Shown here piece after piece: positions 1 through 12,404 of a stretch of DNA of 64,000 nt. The stretch comes from Plectosphaerella cucumerina (Eukaryota; Ascomycota; Sordariomycetes; Glomerellales; Plectosphaerellaceae). The first letter of the stretch is position 1. Every line of letters begins with the position of its first letter. Both the position numbers and the translations under genes were made by a program. The notes under the pieces are model-generated. The model made no database searches. It was given only the letters and a program-made list of their open reading frames with translations, and was not told the DNA's origin. The DNA lies in assembly GCA_020746995.1 (NCBI GenBank), contig JAGPXD010000001.1, positions 5,766,001-5,830,000 on the forward strand, in the 5' to 3' direction.

Positions 1-654
1 CGTGCCACTTGCGGTGACCTGCAAACACCCGATCAGCTCCCGACTGGAACCTTTGACTTTGAACCCGACCAGATACCAACCAACTCGATCAATTCTTCTC
101 TTGCTCCTCGACCATCTCGACTCCCCTCCTCCTCGTCAACCTACGCACAAGCACCTCCCGCCCCCGGACCGGTCCCAAGTCTGCGACGCTCCAGCAAAGG
201 TGCGCGCCTCCTGTGCCGTCAAAAGATCAGGGCAGAGGACCGTGACCTTGCTTTTTGCTCTACCAGTACCACGCTTTGCTTGCATGATTGCCGGGTAAGT
301 CGACAAGGTCTGCCCATTCTGTCACGCCCACCCACACCCACACCCTCAACTCCCCTTCGCTCCCTCCCTTCCCGTCTCCTCGCATCCGCCTGTGGCCGCG
401 AGGGGGCCGAGGGGGGCACGGCTTCGGGGAGATGGTCACACGGCGGCCTGCGCGCTCCTGCAGCCTCTCATGTTAAAATCCCTCCACGAGCATTTATAGA
501 CGGACCCGCGCCCGCCACCGTCACCGTCATCCCCCGTCACGATCCTCGCTGACATTGTAACCTCGAAAAGGCCCCCGCAACTGAATTCGCTCTCACGATC
601 GCACCAGCGCGCCCCAGCGCAGCTCTCCCATCGCACAACACAGCTCTCGCGAAC
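1..654 (+). other. Upstream/leader region, no gene seen
   Basis: I see no protein-coding gene here. The stretch is C/T-rich, as expected for a fungal promoter and leader feeding the gene that starts at 655. A consensus donor (GTAAGT at 295-300) and a branch-like GCTGAC near 548 followed by AG at 569-570 would fit one intron of about 276 nt in the 5' leader, but nothing beyond these short motifs supports it. Confidence 0.4.
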
Positions 655-1788
655 ATGAGCCTGGCAACAGGCACCCCCGCGGCGACAGGCCAGCAGCTCC
701 AGCAGAGCCCCGCCATTTCGGAGCTCGTCGATAAGGTGTCTGGCGATGTCACCCCGCAGCCCCATCCCGGCCACAATGTCGACGCCGATTCCACCTCCCA
801 CCCAGACGGCAAGACCAAGAAGAGGTCGCTCTTTGGATTCGGCAAGAAAAAGGACGAGGCGACCGACCAGAACCAGCAACCGACCAATGCTGCAGCAGCC
901 ACGAGGCCTCCCCCTCTACACAGCGAGTCCTCCAAGCTCTCCACGGCAACACGATCGACCTCCTCGCCCACAAGGAGCGAACACCCCCCCTTCATGCCCG
1001 CCTCGCCCAACCGCACCTTCACCGGCTCGCCCCGCGTCGCCTCGCCTGCCGGCTCCCAGATCTTCGAGCGCGACGTCGACACGGTAACGGCGCTGAAGCC
1101 GCAGTCGCCCGCCATACCCAACCATATTCAGACCGAGAACCACATCCCCTCGGTCCTCGACGCCTCCTCCGAGGCCATCACCAACGACCGCCTCGATCCG
1201 GACTCGGTCGAGATCGTCACCCACGCACAGCATCAGCCCGCCTCCGTCGCTGTCCCGGGCGCCGCCCCCATCAGCTCCAGCCAGCCCTCCTACGAGCAGC
1301 TCGCCGCGTCTTGGGCAGAAGAGCTCGGCGCTCTCGGCGACCGCGATCCTGACAGCATTTCCAACTATGCCGCTCTCGATGCCACCGATATCCGCAGGCT
1401 GAGCTTCATCTCGTTCGCCGACGTCGTCCAAGCCGAGCACACCGGTGGCCCCGCTGCATCGCGCGAGTCCATCCACGTCGCCGGCCTCACCTCGCTGTCC
1501 GCCAACCGGTCGCCCTCACCCGTCCTCTCACCCATGTCCTCGCCCGAGGCCCTCGGCACCTCCCCGCCGACGAGCAACCCAGGCTCCATCAAGGGCGTCG
1601 AGCTGTCGCCAGGTCGCAAGGCCGTCGGCGGCGCCGGCAGCCCAATCTCCATCTCGACTCATCACCCCGTCAGCAACGGGGAGATCAATATCGAGACCAT
1701 GTCGCAAGCGCTGAGGCGGACCGCCAGCAAGGACTTTGGCGCCGTTCGCAGCTTCCCCGTCAGCCCTACCGAGGGCCCCTCCCGCTAG
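655..1788 (+). CDS. Ser/Pro-rich fungal protein of unknown function
   Basis: Single-exon gene of 377 residues that I do not recognise as a named family. The protein is dominated by Ser, Pro, Thr and Ala and is probably largely disordered. Two stretches look ordered or functional: a basic patch around residues 58-66 (SLFGFGKKK), and residues about 245-265, containing LSFISFADVVQAEH, which reads like a conserved short motif. Many SP/TP dipeptides in the C-terminal third (for example SPSPVLSPMSSP) suggest phosphorylation by proline-directed kinases. No signal peptide or membrane segment is visible. The first ATG of the frame (655) follows an A/C-rich context (gcgaac) and is taken as the start. 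Codon use matches the other genes here, so I consider it real. Confidence 0.75.
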   Translation: MSLATGTPAATGQQLQQSPAISELVDKVSGDVTPQPHPGHNVDADSTSHPDGKTKKRSLFGFGKKKDEATDQNQQPTNAAAATRPPPLHSESSKLSTATRSTSSPTRSEHPPFMPASPNRTFTGSPRVASPAGSQIFERDVDTVTALKPQSPAIPNHIQTENHIPSVLDASSEAITNDRLDPDSVEIVTHAQHQPASVAVPGAAPISSSQPSYEQLAASWAEELGALGDRDPDSISNYAALDATDIRRLSFISFADVVQAEHTGGPAASRESIHVAGLTSLSANRSPSPVLSPMSSPEALGTSPPTSNPGSIKGVELSPGRKAVGGAGSPISISTHHPVSNGEINIETMSQALRRTASKDFGAVRSFPVSPTEGPSR

Positions 1789-4700
1789 CACCCCCTCCGA
1801 ACGCGGGGCGCAACAAAAGGGATCTTCTTTTTAACGAGCACGACGCGGAGGAACGGGACTGAGGACGATGACTTGAAACCACAATGATACCAGACGGCGA
1901 TTTGGCTTTTTACTTCTTTTCGCAATATGACGCGCTTTTCACGATCTTGTCGGGTTCCTGTCATTGAGGACAGGAGACAGTTGAGGGCCATGCACCTACT
2001 CGGGGACTTACATGTCAAAGTTTCGACCCTCGCATCGGAACCTTGACTGAAAAGTTTCACGTTGAAGGTTCTTGGGGCGATGGCCCAGGGAAGTGGGCGG
2101 GAAGCGGGAGCAGGTGGTGTTTGGCAAGGTCCCCGATGAGGCCGGACGGATTTGACGACGATCGGGGATATGCTCCTATTATACGTTTCTTCTCGGAACT
2201 GTCCGAGAGTTGAGGTCTTTGGGGACCACGCTGTGGTCATGTGCGCAATACGGAGCAATACGACATATTTCCGCTTCCGAGAGGCCCGACTGCAACCTGC
2301 TCGCTTGCACGCAACGGCGTTTGCCGTCAACGCCGCTGATGATGTGATGGCGACACGATGACAGGGCTTCGTTGGGCATGTTCGCACACCACGCCCGCTC
2401 GAGCGGACGTGAGCAACCTCGGGCGTTGAGACATGGTTTGTGGGGGACGGGCGTCTGTGTGGTTGATCTGTTGTCTTGGCTGGGCCTTTCGTCTGAACAA
2501 ACGGACGCCGACGGCGCTGTCCGGATCTCACGGCGCCTCATCGTCTGTGCCAGTGTGTGTGTGTACGTGCGTCAGGGGCAGAAAGGGGGCGGCGGGGTGG
2601 TGGCGGAGTGGGGATGGATTGCTGGTGGTTGAATCCTCGCTCTCTCTCTCATCAGGAAACAAGGCCGACACTCCCAGGGCCGGTGACATGCCAGTTCCGA
2701 GTTCTTAGGCCGGGGTTTAATGTCATCACGTCCCGGCTGATGCCATGCGTCTGCGTGCGTTGCTGCTGACGGTCGGCTCCTGGAATTTATCCACACGTGG
2801 TCTGGGCCCAGACGGCCGGGTTTTCGAAAGGGTGGTGTGTGGGTGGCCATTTGCGATGTTGCTGTGCCTTGGACCTGCATGGTCAGCCGTAGACATGGGG
2901 GGAGGATGTGACGAGGTGTGATACCGCAAGCCATCGTTTATTCGTATCACGAGCAAGAGAGAGAAGTACGCGGATGGCAGACAGCTGGCAAGCCTGGGTA
3001 CCGTGAACGAAGAGAGGATGGGCGCCCGGCAGGCGGGGGGGTGGTTTTGCGGCTTTGCCCACGGATGGGTGATTTCCGGGCAGGCAGATTATTCCTGACG
3101 ACAGCAGGGGACCTGGGGGGGATCGTCTCCCTTTCGACGTGACATTGGGATGCCAATGGTCTTGAGTGATCTCCGCCAAGGCGAGGCTCAGTCCTGCTTG
3201 GGGTTGATAGAGGGTTGCGCGTCTTGCGACGGTACACGTAGGGGGCAATGGCCGGGCATCACATCCTGGATCCGTCCATGCAGTGGAGGAGAGGCAGCGA
3301 GCTCGGAGGCGGCGGCGATTTTCGTTTCTTCTCGTCACCCCGAGCAGCGGCGTTCCGATGAGTGTGTCTCGACCCCATGGAGATCGCCGGGCTAGGCGAT
3401 CATGTGGTGCTGCTGTGGCTGACGGGCAGAGGGCAAGGATGTGCAGGAGAGGAGGTGAGCGGGCGTGTTTCGCGGGCGGCGCAGGTTCATCTCGCAACAT
3501 GATCCTCCGGGCTTCTCTCCAGGAGTTTCTCTTGTCTGCTCCGGTCTGGTCTGATCTGACCGGAGGTCCTGTCATCAGTCAGCCAGCCAGCCTTTCTGGG
3601 CCGGCAGCCCCTTGCAATGTTGCGCGATAGTTCCAAGTAGAGGGGGCGAAATCTCCGGCGTGGTTCCGCCCGTTGCAGGTCCTTTCCCATATCGTGGGCG
3701 CCGGCCGAGGGCGGCTGCTGCTGGAGCCTGTCTGCGGCCGTTGCGGCTGCCGCTGATGGTGCCAAGGCACGGAGCAGCAGGGTCCTCGGGGGGGCGAGGT
3801 GCGCGAGGTTCAACCAGAAGCTTGGAAGGGGTGGGACCGAAATGCCGGAATGCAATATCATGAGCAGCGTTCATCCTCGCGGGCGGCGGCCAAGACCGTT
3901 CCAATGGAAAGAAGATACAAGTGGTTCTGCAGGGACTGCCCGAGTAACTTTGAAGCTGGGCGTTTCCTTTTTTCCCCTTCGCCCCGTATGTAGCGTTTCT
4001 GTTTCTTTTTCCGGGGCCAGGTTATTTCCTTTTTGATTTTTTCTTCGCGCTTGTTCAATGCTTGCCCCTGGACGTTGGACATGCTTGCTTCTTTCCTGCT
4101 GGATGGTCGACGCGGGGAGAATGGGACGTGGGAAGATGGATGGCATAGCAACGTGGTGCCTGGGGCGGGAAAAAGGGCGCGCAGCAGCATGGTGTCGAAA
4201 CACAGATGGACCGCTTGGCTTGGCTTGCAACCCTGCATGAGAGTTCTGGGGATGCTATAGGCGGCGCAGGGGGCGGGCGGGTGCTGAACACCTGGGAATC
4301 GCACGAGGTCTGGTGGATCCAGTGGGTGCCCGTCGTCGTGGTGTGAGGTGCTGTGGGAGCCCGCTGCGGCGTGGCGGGAGGGCCTCTGTAGCAGTTGAGC
4401 AGTTGCCGTGAAGTGGAGGTGCAGGTGCATTGGAGGTGCGGGCAGCGATGGATGACCCTGGACGGGACTAGTGTAACCGGGCCAAGCACAGCAAGGAACA
4501 CAAATATTCCCCGCCCGCCCCGCCGCATCACCCTCTGGGCTTAGCCTAGTGTGCCGGGCCTTGACGATGGATGGCTCCTGCCACACCACCAAACCAAACG
4601 GCCTCTCTCATCTTATTGTCTGTGCCCTGCCCGCTGCCCGCTGCCCGCTGCCCGCGCTGTTCAAGCACTTGCTGCGATCCCAAATCCCCAATTCCCACTC

Positions 4701-5727
4701 ACACGACCGACTGGACTGGGCCGACCCCGAATTCGCCTCCGAGTGCCCTTGAAGAACAAGACTGCGCCGACTTGCTGCCGATCCCGTCAGTTGCCTAGCT
4801 CCTCAGTCTTGCCTGTCCATATTCTCTAGTGCACACCTCACCTCCCACGACGAGCCTGGCGCACACCAGAGAACCGTAGAACACACTCCTACCCACGCAA
4901 CCACGGCACTCACCACACCTTCTCTGTCCGTCCGCAACTATTGCTTCGGGGCCGCTGTCTCTCTTCATATACTCGCGCCCCCTTCAGAGTCCAGGACAAC
5001 CTACCTTCAGCCTCAGCCCACTGGATCGACCAGCAGATCACGCCCTCCTCTTCCCCGCCTGCACTGCGCTGAACTGACTGACCTGACCTGACCGCACCAC
5101 GGCTCCCATATCCCGAGCGGCACTTTGACCTTTCGCCGCCACACCGGGAGGCCCGAGCAACGACACTACGTAACGACGACGTCGCAAACAAAACAAACGT
5201 CGTCAGTCGCCTGCCCAGCTTCATCAACCCCAACTCCGTCCGAGCTTTCTCTCTCCCTCTCCCAGGGCACTTGTCGGCGACCTCTGCGCCAGCCCTGTCC
5301 TCGCCGACTCGGCAACCCGCTCGACCGTCCACCACCGGCAACCTGCTGGTCCACGAGCCCCCGGCCTTGCGACACGCCCTCCTCCCTCGACGATTACACC
5401 TCGAGACCGAACCCACCGACCACCGACGCACATTGAGCGATTGGAACCGCCTCACTACTATGCCCGTCTTTGCGCGGCACAAGGTGGAGATATCTTCCAT
5501 CCCGACATAGTCTCGCACGCTCCCGAACGACACCAACCACCGGACACGCCGTGGCCGAAACAAGAGCACGAGAATACACACCACCCGAGACCGAATCACC
5601 ACCCTCTCCACCTCCACCTCCACCTCCTGGCGACGCCCGGAGAATACCACGAGACGGTGCGACCTTCCGGTGCGACCCTGGGCACCACCGCCTGTCAATC
5701 CCGACTGGCCGGGGCGTCCTTCTCTGA
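1789..5727. other. Long gene-free stretch and RasGAP leader
   Basis: Almost 4 kb without a supportable gene. The first part is presumed 3' UTR of the upstream gene and intergenic DNA with stop codons scattered through all frames. From about 4550 to 5727 the plus strand becomes strongly C/A/T-rich, the usual look of a long leader ahead of a fungal regulatory gene. A short tandem repeat lies at 4628-4655. Confidence 0.5.
4628..4655. repeat. Four copies of a 7-nt tandem repeat
   Basis: The unit TGCCCGC is repeated four times head to tail without interruption, inside the region upstream of the RasGAP gene. It is short and probably a polymorphic minisatellite-type tract. No function is implied. 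Confidence 0.85.
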
Positions 5728-8700
5728 ATGCCGTCAGACCATGGAATGAACAGACCGCCTCCGAGCATGGACGGACAGCGCTACCACGGCAGCAGCGCTG
5801 CTGCCACCGGAGGCGGCGTCGGCTCCCACAACACCACACCGCCCCTCGACTGGCCGCCGAGCTCGACCTTTGACAGACAGTCCCAACCAATGGAGCGCAC
5901 ATCGTCGAGCAACCTGCGCACCTCCTACCGCACCACCATCTCGGGCCCCCACGGCACAATCCGCGCCGTCACACCCGACATGTACGAGCGAGAGCCCGCC
6001 GCCTCCTCCCACAAGGCCCGCAACAACAACTTCACCTCGACATCGCCCCAGAGCTCCCCCCGATCCATCCCCCGCCCAGGAGACGTCGCTCGCCGCCAGG
6101 GCGTCGTCTTCCTCGAGAACGCAAACGCCTCCTACGACAGCACCTCCTCCAGCCCCCCCGCGAGGCAGACGAGTGGCACCTTCCGCCCCCGAACCCACAC
6201 CATGGACGGCGCCCTGCGCCAGCAGCACGTCGTAGTCGAGGGCCGCCACCGCGTCGGCTCCTTCTCCTCGGCCGGCTCCCAGGCCCTCTACGACGATGTG
6301 CGCTCTGCCCCGCCCCTGCCCTCGAGGCCCTCCGAGTCGTCGACCGGCAGCGTGCGCGACAAGAAGAGCTCCACCAGGCGCCTCGTCAAGCGCCAGTCGT
6401 CGCGCCCGACCTCGCCCCAGGTCACCACCCCCTCGGTCGACTCCCTGCCGATCCCCGTGCCGACCGAAGACGCCAACAGGGTTCTCCTCCTCATGAAGAC
6501 GCTCTGCGGCAGGATGCGCGGCGAAGTCGAGTACCAGACCGACTCGGCCGGCGCATGGGAGAGGGGCGTGGCCTATGTCGACGAGGAGAGGGGCTCGCTC
6601 ATGTTCGACTCGGGCCATAACGGCCCCTTCCATGTCGCACTGGTTGTCGACCTCCGCGGCTGCCGCGTCGCGCCGCTCGCCCTCCCCGACTCGCGACGGT
6701 GCCTCGAGGTTATATCCGCCCTCCCCAACCAGACGCCTGTCGAGCTCCTGCTGCACCCTCTGGTCGCGGAGGAGAGGGATCTGTGGCTGGCGGCGCTGCT
6801 GTGCTGGCAGCAGCTGCGGCCGCCAAAGGTCAAACTGTCCAACGGCAGCAAGGCGACAACCCCGACGACCGCCGTCAGACCACCCCTTAGGACCCGGAGC
6901 TCGGACAATGGCTCTGTCAAGCCGAATCTCATCAAGGTCGGCCAGGTCCGGCTCTGGGACAAGGGACTCGCCAGCTCGCCTCGCGCCATTGTTAAGAGAC
7001 CGTCGACGAGGGACCTGCGATCTCCCTCGACATCGTGGAGGCTCGTCTCATGCCTGTTGCAAGAGAACGGGGAGATGAGGCTCACGACAACCGACGGTGA
7101 TGCCGTGATCGCCGTGGTAGAGCTGTCACAGTTGTCGAGATGCGCCATCCAGCAGCTGGACAAGTCTGTTCTCGATGACGAGCACTGCATTGCCATTTTC
7201 CCGCATTATTCCCCACTGTCTACACAATTATCCATATTCAGGCCCGTCTACATCGCGCTAGACACACGGCTGCTCTTTGAGGTGTGGTTTGTTTTGCTTC
7301 GAGCTTTCGCTCTGCCAGATATATACCGGTTAGACCCTCCAGAGACCGGCCGGGTTTCTGAGATTTTGGACCTGGAGGCGGATCTGCCTGGTGACATTTT
7401 CAGGGTCGAGAAGACGCTGAACGTCAGGGTTACCGAGGCGAAGCTGCGGCCGAAGCTCGGGTCTTCCACCGACAACGGATCCTTCGTCGACAACAGGTCG
7501 GACCGGTCTTCGAAGAACGACAACGATCCCCTTGTTGGCAACTACTTTGCCGAGGTCATCCTCGATGGCGAGGTGCGAGCACGCACCCCCATCAAGACTG
7601 GCACGAGGAACCCGTACTGGAGAGAGGAGTATCAGTATCAAGACCTCCCGCCGGCGATGCCCTTCCTGTCCGTCATTCTCAAGCGCGTCGACGGCAATCT
7701 TGACATCTATCACCCAATGCTGCAGGCCTCGACAAACGTCTCCAAGTTCAGCAACCTGTCGGAGACGCTCTGCGGCGCTGTCGACATTGCCCTCGACCAG
7801 ATCGAGCGTGGCAAGGACACGGAGAGGTGGCTGGAGATCTATGGCGAGCACCAACAAGTCATCGGCACCATGCTCGTCAAGGTGCACCACGAAGAGCTGG
7901 TCGTCCTCCACTCCAGAGAGTACGCCCAGCTGTCAACGCTCCTGCACAGCTTCCCCTCCGGCCTTACGACCCAGATCGCCGGTGCTCTCCCGGGACATCT
8001 ACGGAAGCTGTCCGAGATATTCCTCAATATCTTCCAAGTGTCCGGCCAAGCTATCGAATGGCTACAGACGCTCGTGGAGGACGAAATTGATGGCGTCGGG
8101 AGCCAATCCCAGATGAAGCAGCTGCGGTTTAGCAGCAGGCTCAAGTCAAACGAGTCGCTCGAAGCCTCGGGGGACCGCAAGCACTTCGTCAGGGAGACGG
8201 GCAAGTCGCTGGCCGGAGAGGCCAACCTGCTCTTCCGAGGCAACACCCTGTTGACGCAGGCCCTCGAGTTCCACATGCGCAGGGCCGGCAAGGAGTACCT
8301 CGAGAACATGCTGGCAGCCAAGATCAATGAGATCAACGAGATGAATCCCAACTGCGAGGTGGACCCCAGCAAGCTCAAGCCTGGGGAGAACCTACAGCAA
8401 AACTGGGACCGACTTCTGCAGATGGCGACAGAGATCTGGCAGTGTATCGCCAAGGAGCCGACAAAGTGCCCGCCGGAGCTGCGGTCGATTCTCAAGTACG
8501 TTCGGGCCGTGGCCGAGGACCGCTATGGTGACTGGCTTCGGACTGTCGTGTACACCAGCGTGTCGAGTTTCCTCTTCCTTCGCTTCATCTGCCCTGCCAT
8601 CCTCAGCCCCAAGCTCTTTGGTCTGCTGCCGGACCACCCGCGGCCCAGGGCGCAAAGGACATTCACGCTCATCGCCAAGGCGCTCCAGGCGCTGGGCAAC

Positions 8701-9558
8701 TTGACGACGTTTGGCAAGAAGGAGGACTGGATGGAGCCGATGAACAAGTTCCTCAATGCGCAGAGGCAGTCGATCCGGGACTACATCGACGCCATCTGCG
8801 CCATCCCTGTCGACCGCAACAGGGCGGCGCTGGGCCCCTCGTACTCGACGCCTATGACGATCCTCGGACGACTCTCCCCCAACGCGCGAGAGGGCTTCCC
8901 GGCTCTGCCGCACGTCATCGACCACGCCCGCAACTTTGCTGCTCTGGTGAAGCTGTGGACGCAGGTCAACCCGCTTGCCACCGCAGATCCGCCGCACGCC
9001 CTGAGCGGTGTCGACGGCGGGGATGACGTGCTCATCTTCAACGAGATGTGTCTAGGCCTTCAGCACCGGACGGAGATGTGTCACGCCAAGTTTGAGGGAT
9101 ATCGTATGCCTGACTCGGCATCGCCGTCCGTCTCCGATCTGGCCGAAGTTCTCGAGCGCAGTTCTATTCTGGACTCGATCAACGTGGCCTACGGCACCCC
9201 GGGCATGAGGGTCTCGTCACCTGAGATGTACACTTCGCCCCAGTTTGACAATAACCTTCAGCCCCCCGGGTCCGCAGGCAGCGACTTTTTGCCCGAGCCG
9301 GCGGTGTCATCTCGGAAGAGCCGCGAACATCGCAGGGGCAGGGAGGTGTCGACGTCGACTCGGCATGCTTCAGGTCAGGCGGACGCATCTACGCCAGGCA
9401 GCGGCGGCACGCTCAAGCGCCACAACGGCGGGGGCAGGTCGCGCAACATCCTGTCAGGCATCATGAAGCCCTTTGCCCGCAGCGACTCGCCCGAGGGATC
9501 GTCGCCCATGTCCCGGACGGGGAAGAGCCTGGAGAGGCATCGGAACCACGGGGCTTAG
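5728..9558 (+). CDS. BUD2: Ras-family GTPase-activating protein, BUD2/CLA2 type
   Basis: Single-exon gene of 1276 residues. Proteins of this type speed GTP hydrolysis by a Ras-like GTPase; yeast Bud2 acts on Rsr1/Bud1 to place the bud site, and the filamentous counterpart probably helps set polarity. Visible architecture: a Ser/Pro-rich N-terminus (1-250), two PH-like segments (about 280-362 and 400-535), a C2 domain (about 560-690, core GNYFAEVILDG from 604), and a RasGAP domain (about 790-1090). The catalytic arginine finger is Arg837 in LFRGNT. The RasGAP signature FLRFICPAIL surrounds Arg952. A basic, Ser-rich tail ends the protein. The ATG at 5728 is the first of the frame; a second in-frame Met six codons on (5746) is an alternative start. 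Family assignment is firm; the BUD2 orthology rests on the PH-C2-RasGAP order. Confidence 0.9.
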   Translation: MPSDHGMNRPPPSMDGQRYHGSSAAATGGGVGSHNTTPPLDWPPSSTFDRQSQPMERTSSSNLRTSYRTTISGPHGTIRAVTPDMYEREPAASSHKARNNNFTSTSPQSSPRSIPRPGDVARRQGVVFLENANASYDSTSSSPPARQTSGTFRPRTHTMDGALRQQHVVVEGRHRVGSFSSAGSQALYDDVRSAPPLPSRPSESSTGSVRDKKSSTRRLVKRQSSRPTSPQVTTPSVDSLPIPVPTEDANRVLLLMKTLCGRMRGEVEYQTDSAGAWERGVAYVDEERGSLMFDSGHNGPFHVALVVDLRGCRVAPLALPDSRRCLEVISALPNQTPVELLLHPLVAEERDLWLAALLCWQQLRPPKVKLSNGSKATTPTTAVRPPLRTRSSDNGSVKPNLIKVGQVRLWDKGLASSPRAIVKRPSTRDLRSPSTSWRLVSCLLQENGEMRLTTTDGDAVIAVVELSQLSRCAIQQLDKSVLDDEHCIAIFPHYSPLSTQLSIFRPVYIALDTRLLFEVWFVLLRAFALPDIYRLDPPETGRVSEILDLEADLPGDIFRVEKTLNVRVTEAKLRPKLGSSTDNGSFVDNRSDRSSKNDNDPLVGNYFAEVILDGEVRARTPIKTGTRNPYWREEYQYQDLPPAMPFLSVILKRVDGNLDIYHPMLQASTNVSKFSNLSETLCGAVDIALDQIERGKDTERWLEIYGEHQQVIGTMLVKVHHEELVVLHSREYAQLSTLLHSFPSGLTTQIAGALPGHLRKLSEIFLNIFQVSGQAIEWLQTLVEDEIDGVGSQSQMKQLRFSSRLKSNESLEASGDRKHFVRETGKSLAGEANLLFRGNTLLTQALEFHMRRAGKEYLENMLAAKINEINEMNPNCEVDPSKLKPGENLQQNWDRLLQMATEIWQCIAKEPTKCPPELRSILKYVRAVAEDRYGDWLRTVVYTSVSSFLFLRFICPAILSPKLFGLLPDHPRPRAQRTFTLIAKALQALGNLTTFGKKEDWMEPMNKFLNAQRQSIRDYIDAICAIPVDRNRAALGPSYSTPMTILGRLSPNAREGFPALPHVIDHARNFAALVKLWTQVNPLATADPPHALSGVDGGDDVLIFNEMCLGLQHRTEMCHAKFEGYRMPDSASPSVSDLAEVLERSSILDSINVAYGTPGMRVSSPEMYTSPQFDNNLQPPGSAGSDFLPEPAVSSRKSREHRRGREVSTSTRHASGQADASTPGSGGTLKRHNGGGRSRNILSGIMKPFARSDSPEGSSPMSRTGKSLERHRNHGA

Positions 9559-9870
9559 AGTTCATTCGGACGAGACGGCGGACGGGCGCGAGACCACCGC
9601 CCTGCAACGCCAACACTAAATCGATCGACCCGAGGGCTCCATGGGGGGGCCGAAACAAGGTCGTGGCCTATCGGAAACCGGAGGCCTACCTAACTCTACG
9701 TTTATTTACTTTATTTTTTCTATTTTCATTTGTACGCAAGACCAAGACCGGGTCGGTCGCCGAGCCCAGCCTGGATATGTGGGCGCCGGTGGCACCAAGG
9801 AGACGGGGGTCCCCTACGACTTTGACTGCATCATGGATTCTCTCTTTTTCCCCCGGGGCGAGCCGGGCGG

Positions 9871-9938
9871 CATGGCATGGCATGGCGAGGCAAAGGGCAT
9901 GGCATGGCCTGGTATAGTGAGCATGGCATGGCATGGCG
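9871..9938. repeat. Interspersed CATGG short repeats
   Basis: GGCATGG-type units occur in three tight groups (9871-9886, 9898-9908, 9922-9937) separated by related but diverged spacers such as CGAGGCAAAGGG. This is a low-complexity tract in the presumed 3' UTR of the RasGAP gene. Confidence 0.75.
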
Positions 9939-12398
9939 GGGGCGATGACGGCGTTGATATTTTAACGAGGCTGCCCCGCAGGCGAAAAGCACGGCCACGG
10001 TCAGGCAGATAGGCGGCGGTGGTGGTGGAGGAAGGGGGGACGAAACATTGTATATACGGCCCCCGTTCTTCAAAGTGACAAATTTCAACGAACATGACAT
10101 ACTTTATTAGAGGAAGTACAGCACGGTGATATGCACGAGTCGGTTGGCCGTTTGGTTTCTTGGGATAGGAGAGCTCTGATGTCTTTCGTCCGGACACATG
10201 GGCAGATGAAGACGTTCTTGGAAGATGAGGGGGCCACCAACTGTGCGCGTGTGACTAGACCAGATGGCGGGTTGACAGGTACTATACAGCGTGGCCCAAG
10301 GGGCGGGGTCGGCCAAGAGAAGCGAGCGAGCGTCTGACGCATGCAGGGCGCGGCGGTGATCGACTTTGGGACGGGTTCATCCCGCCTTGGCACGGCCGAG
10401 GGGGAGGGGTGGAAGAGGAGAGGAGGATTTTCGTCCGGACGTGTGTTCCAATCAGGCCGGGAACCGAGGACCAGTCACACTTTGGGAAGAGGGTCAGGTT
10501 TTTTTCTCTCCGAGTCTGGCTTCCCACACACACACACCTTTCCCTGGTCTGTGTGTGACGGGGGGATATGCGACGGTGTCCGTCTCAGGCGAGCCGCTCA
10601 GCCTCGCCCGCGGATGCCTGCCCGGAGGGGTTGAGAGGAGGGTTAGGCGAGTGACGGGCTCCTGGAGGACAGGACACGGCGTGGAATAGGGGTTAGGGTA
10701 GGATGGAAGGAGGAGAGAAGGGATCGCCGGCTTGGCATCGTGAGCCCGGGACATCTTTAATTCAAGGTTATGAGCAGGGTATGGTAGCAGGTTGCAGGTA
10801 TGGATGGGAAGGGGGGGCGGGCAATATATTGCGATGTTCTAGCGATAAGGCGATCGACGGTGGGTGGACGTCATGATGGAGAGCTTTGAGTTGTTCTTTG
10901 TCGGGCAACGGCCAGACCAGAAGACCAGACAGGCGGATGCCAGGACGGGATGAAAGGCGTCGTCCACAGGGGCTCGGGAGCTGGAGAGGCCGAGAGACGT
11001 CTGATGTTGGTGGTGACGCCGCCACACGAAGGGAAGGGGGAGGGGAGGGAGGGTAGGGCAGAGGATGGTGCGGCGGGAAGAGCTTAGCACTCTAGCTCAG
11101 ACATGGAGCTTCATGGATGAGGACTCGGGCATGCCGTGGGAGAGGTGGGAAAGGTGTTGTCGTCGGTGGTCGAGGAGCCGCTTGGACCGAACGAAGGGGG
11201 GAACACAGGAGGTGAAAGGGGGGTCAAGGGGTTTCCAAAACGGATTATGTCAGCGTGGCAGGGGCCGGCCGTTGAACCGTGCGACAATCGTGCTTCAAAC
11301 CCGCCCCACCCACGCGACAACCACCTTCCAGGATCCCAGGTTCCAAGGCAAGCAAGGCTCCATCCCCCCCTTTTTGACCTCTTGACACCTGCACATCACT
11401 GCAACCTCGTCCACCCCCTCCCTTCTGTGCATGCGCGCTTCGATGAGAGAGAAACATGCCACCGCCTGTTTGGGGTCTTGGCTTTCCTCTCCCTTCCCCC
11501 TCCCCACCTGGCAGCATGGACGACGAGGGGGCAAAGGAAGGGTTGCGATTGGTCTCGCGACGGGACGTGCTCACTTTCGAGGACGACGACCCCCTCCTCG
11601 ACATCCCTGCCTAGTTCGCGGCACTCGAAACTGCCTCTCTTGCTTGAGGTGGTTCCTTTTGCAGGTCGATGTCCGACAACGTGCAATTGTTGCCGAGGCG
11701 GGAGGGGGAAGCCAGAGGCGAGGCAAGAGAGGAAGAGAAGAAGGAGGAAGACGAGCAGCGAGGTGCTGCTGCATGCTCTGCTCTGTGCCCTGGCCGTCAT
11801 GACAAGCTGAGCTCTCATCAGCCTTACCACGTGCTATCTTAATACCGTACCGACTAACACCCACCAGAAAGACACCACCCACAGCCTCGCCTCGTCCCAT
11901 CTGCACAGCGATATAGTGCGTTCGCGCAGGAGCAGTCTGATGTCCACGCCGAGCGACAATCACCCGAAGATGCAAGAGACGATCACATCCGCTGCCCTCT
12001 ACTTTCTGGCACATCCCGGCCCCCCGGCCCTCTACCGTGGCGCAGGGCTTCATCTGAACAACCAAAACATGAGACCACCATGCCCTACTGCCGGCATCCC
12101 AGTCGCACATCGGAGGAGGGCGAGGCCCTGGCCCTACCCCTCCTCCTCCCAAACGCACGGCCGCCCGCCCAGAGAAACTTCCTCCCATGGGAAGAGGCTC
12201 AGCCTCGCTACAGTAACGACAGGACGGGACCCAGACGGCGCCCTGCCCTGCCTGCGTCTCATGATGCCGTCCAAACCGCGCTGCTCGCCCACTCACACAC
12301 ACGCCATCTGGTGAACTCGCCCAGGCGCGGGCATGAGACGAGAGAGCCACCCTTTCCCACCCCGCCGGCTCTTGGCGCCCCCGGCGTGTGCTTTTTGG

Positions 12399-12404
12399 TA
12401 TATA
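12399..12404 (+). promoter_or_regulatory. TATA-like box upstream of the secreted protein
   Basis: TATATA in the context TTGGTATATAGATG, about 275 bp before the ATG at 12678, followed by a long C/T-rich leader. Spacing and leader fit a strong, TATA-driven fungal promoter. This is inferred from motif and position only. Confidence 0.4.

Noticed and set aside
1785..2531. Minus-strand open frame of 248 codons
   Set aside because: No domain, mixed codon use, and it lies in presumed 3' UTR and intergenic DNA.
4910..5959. Minus-strand open frame of 349 codons overlapping the RasGAP start
   Set aside because: Arg/Gly/Ser/Val-rich antisense shadow of the leader; no conserved motif.
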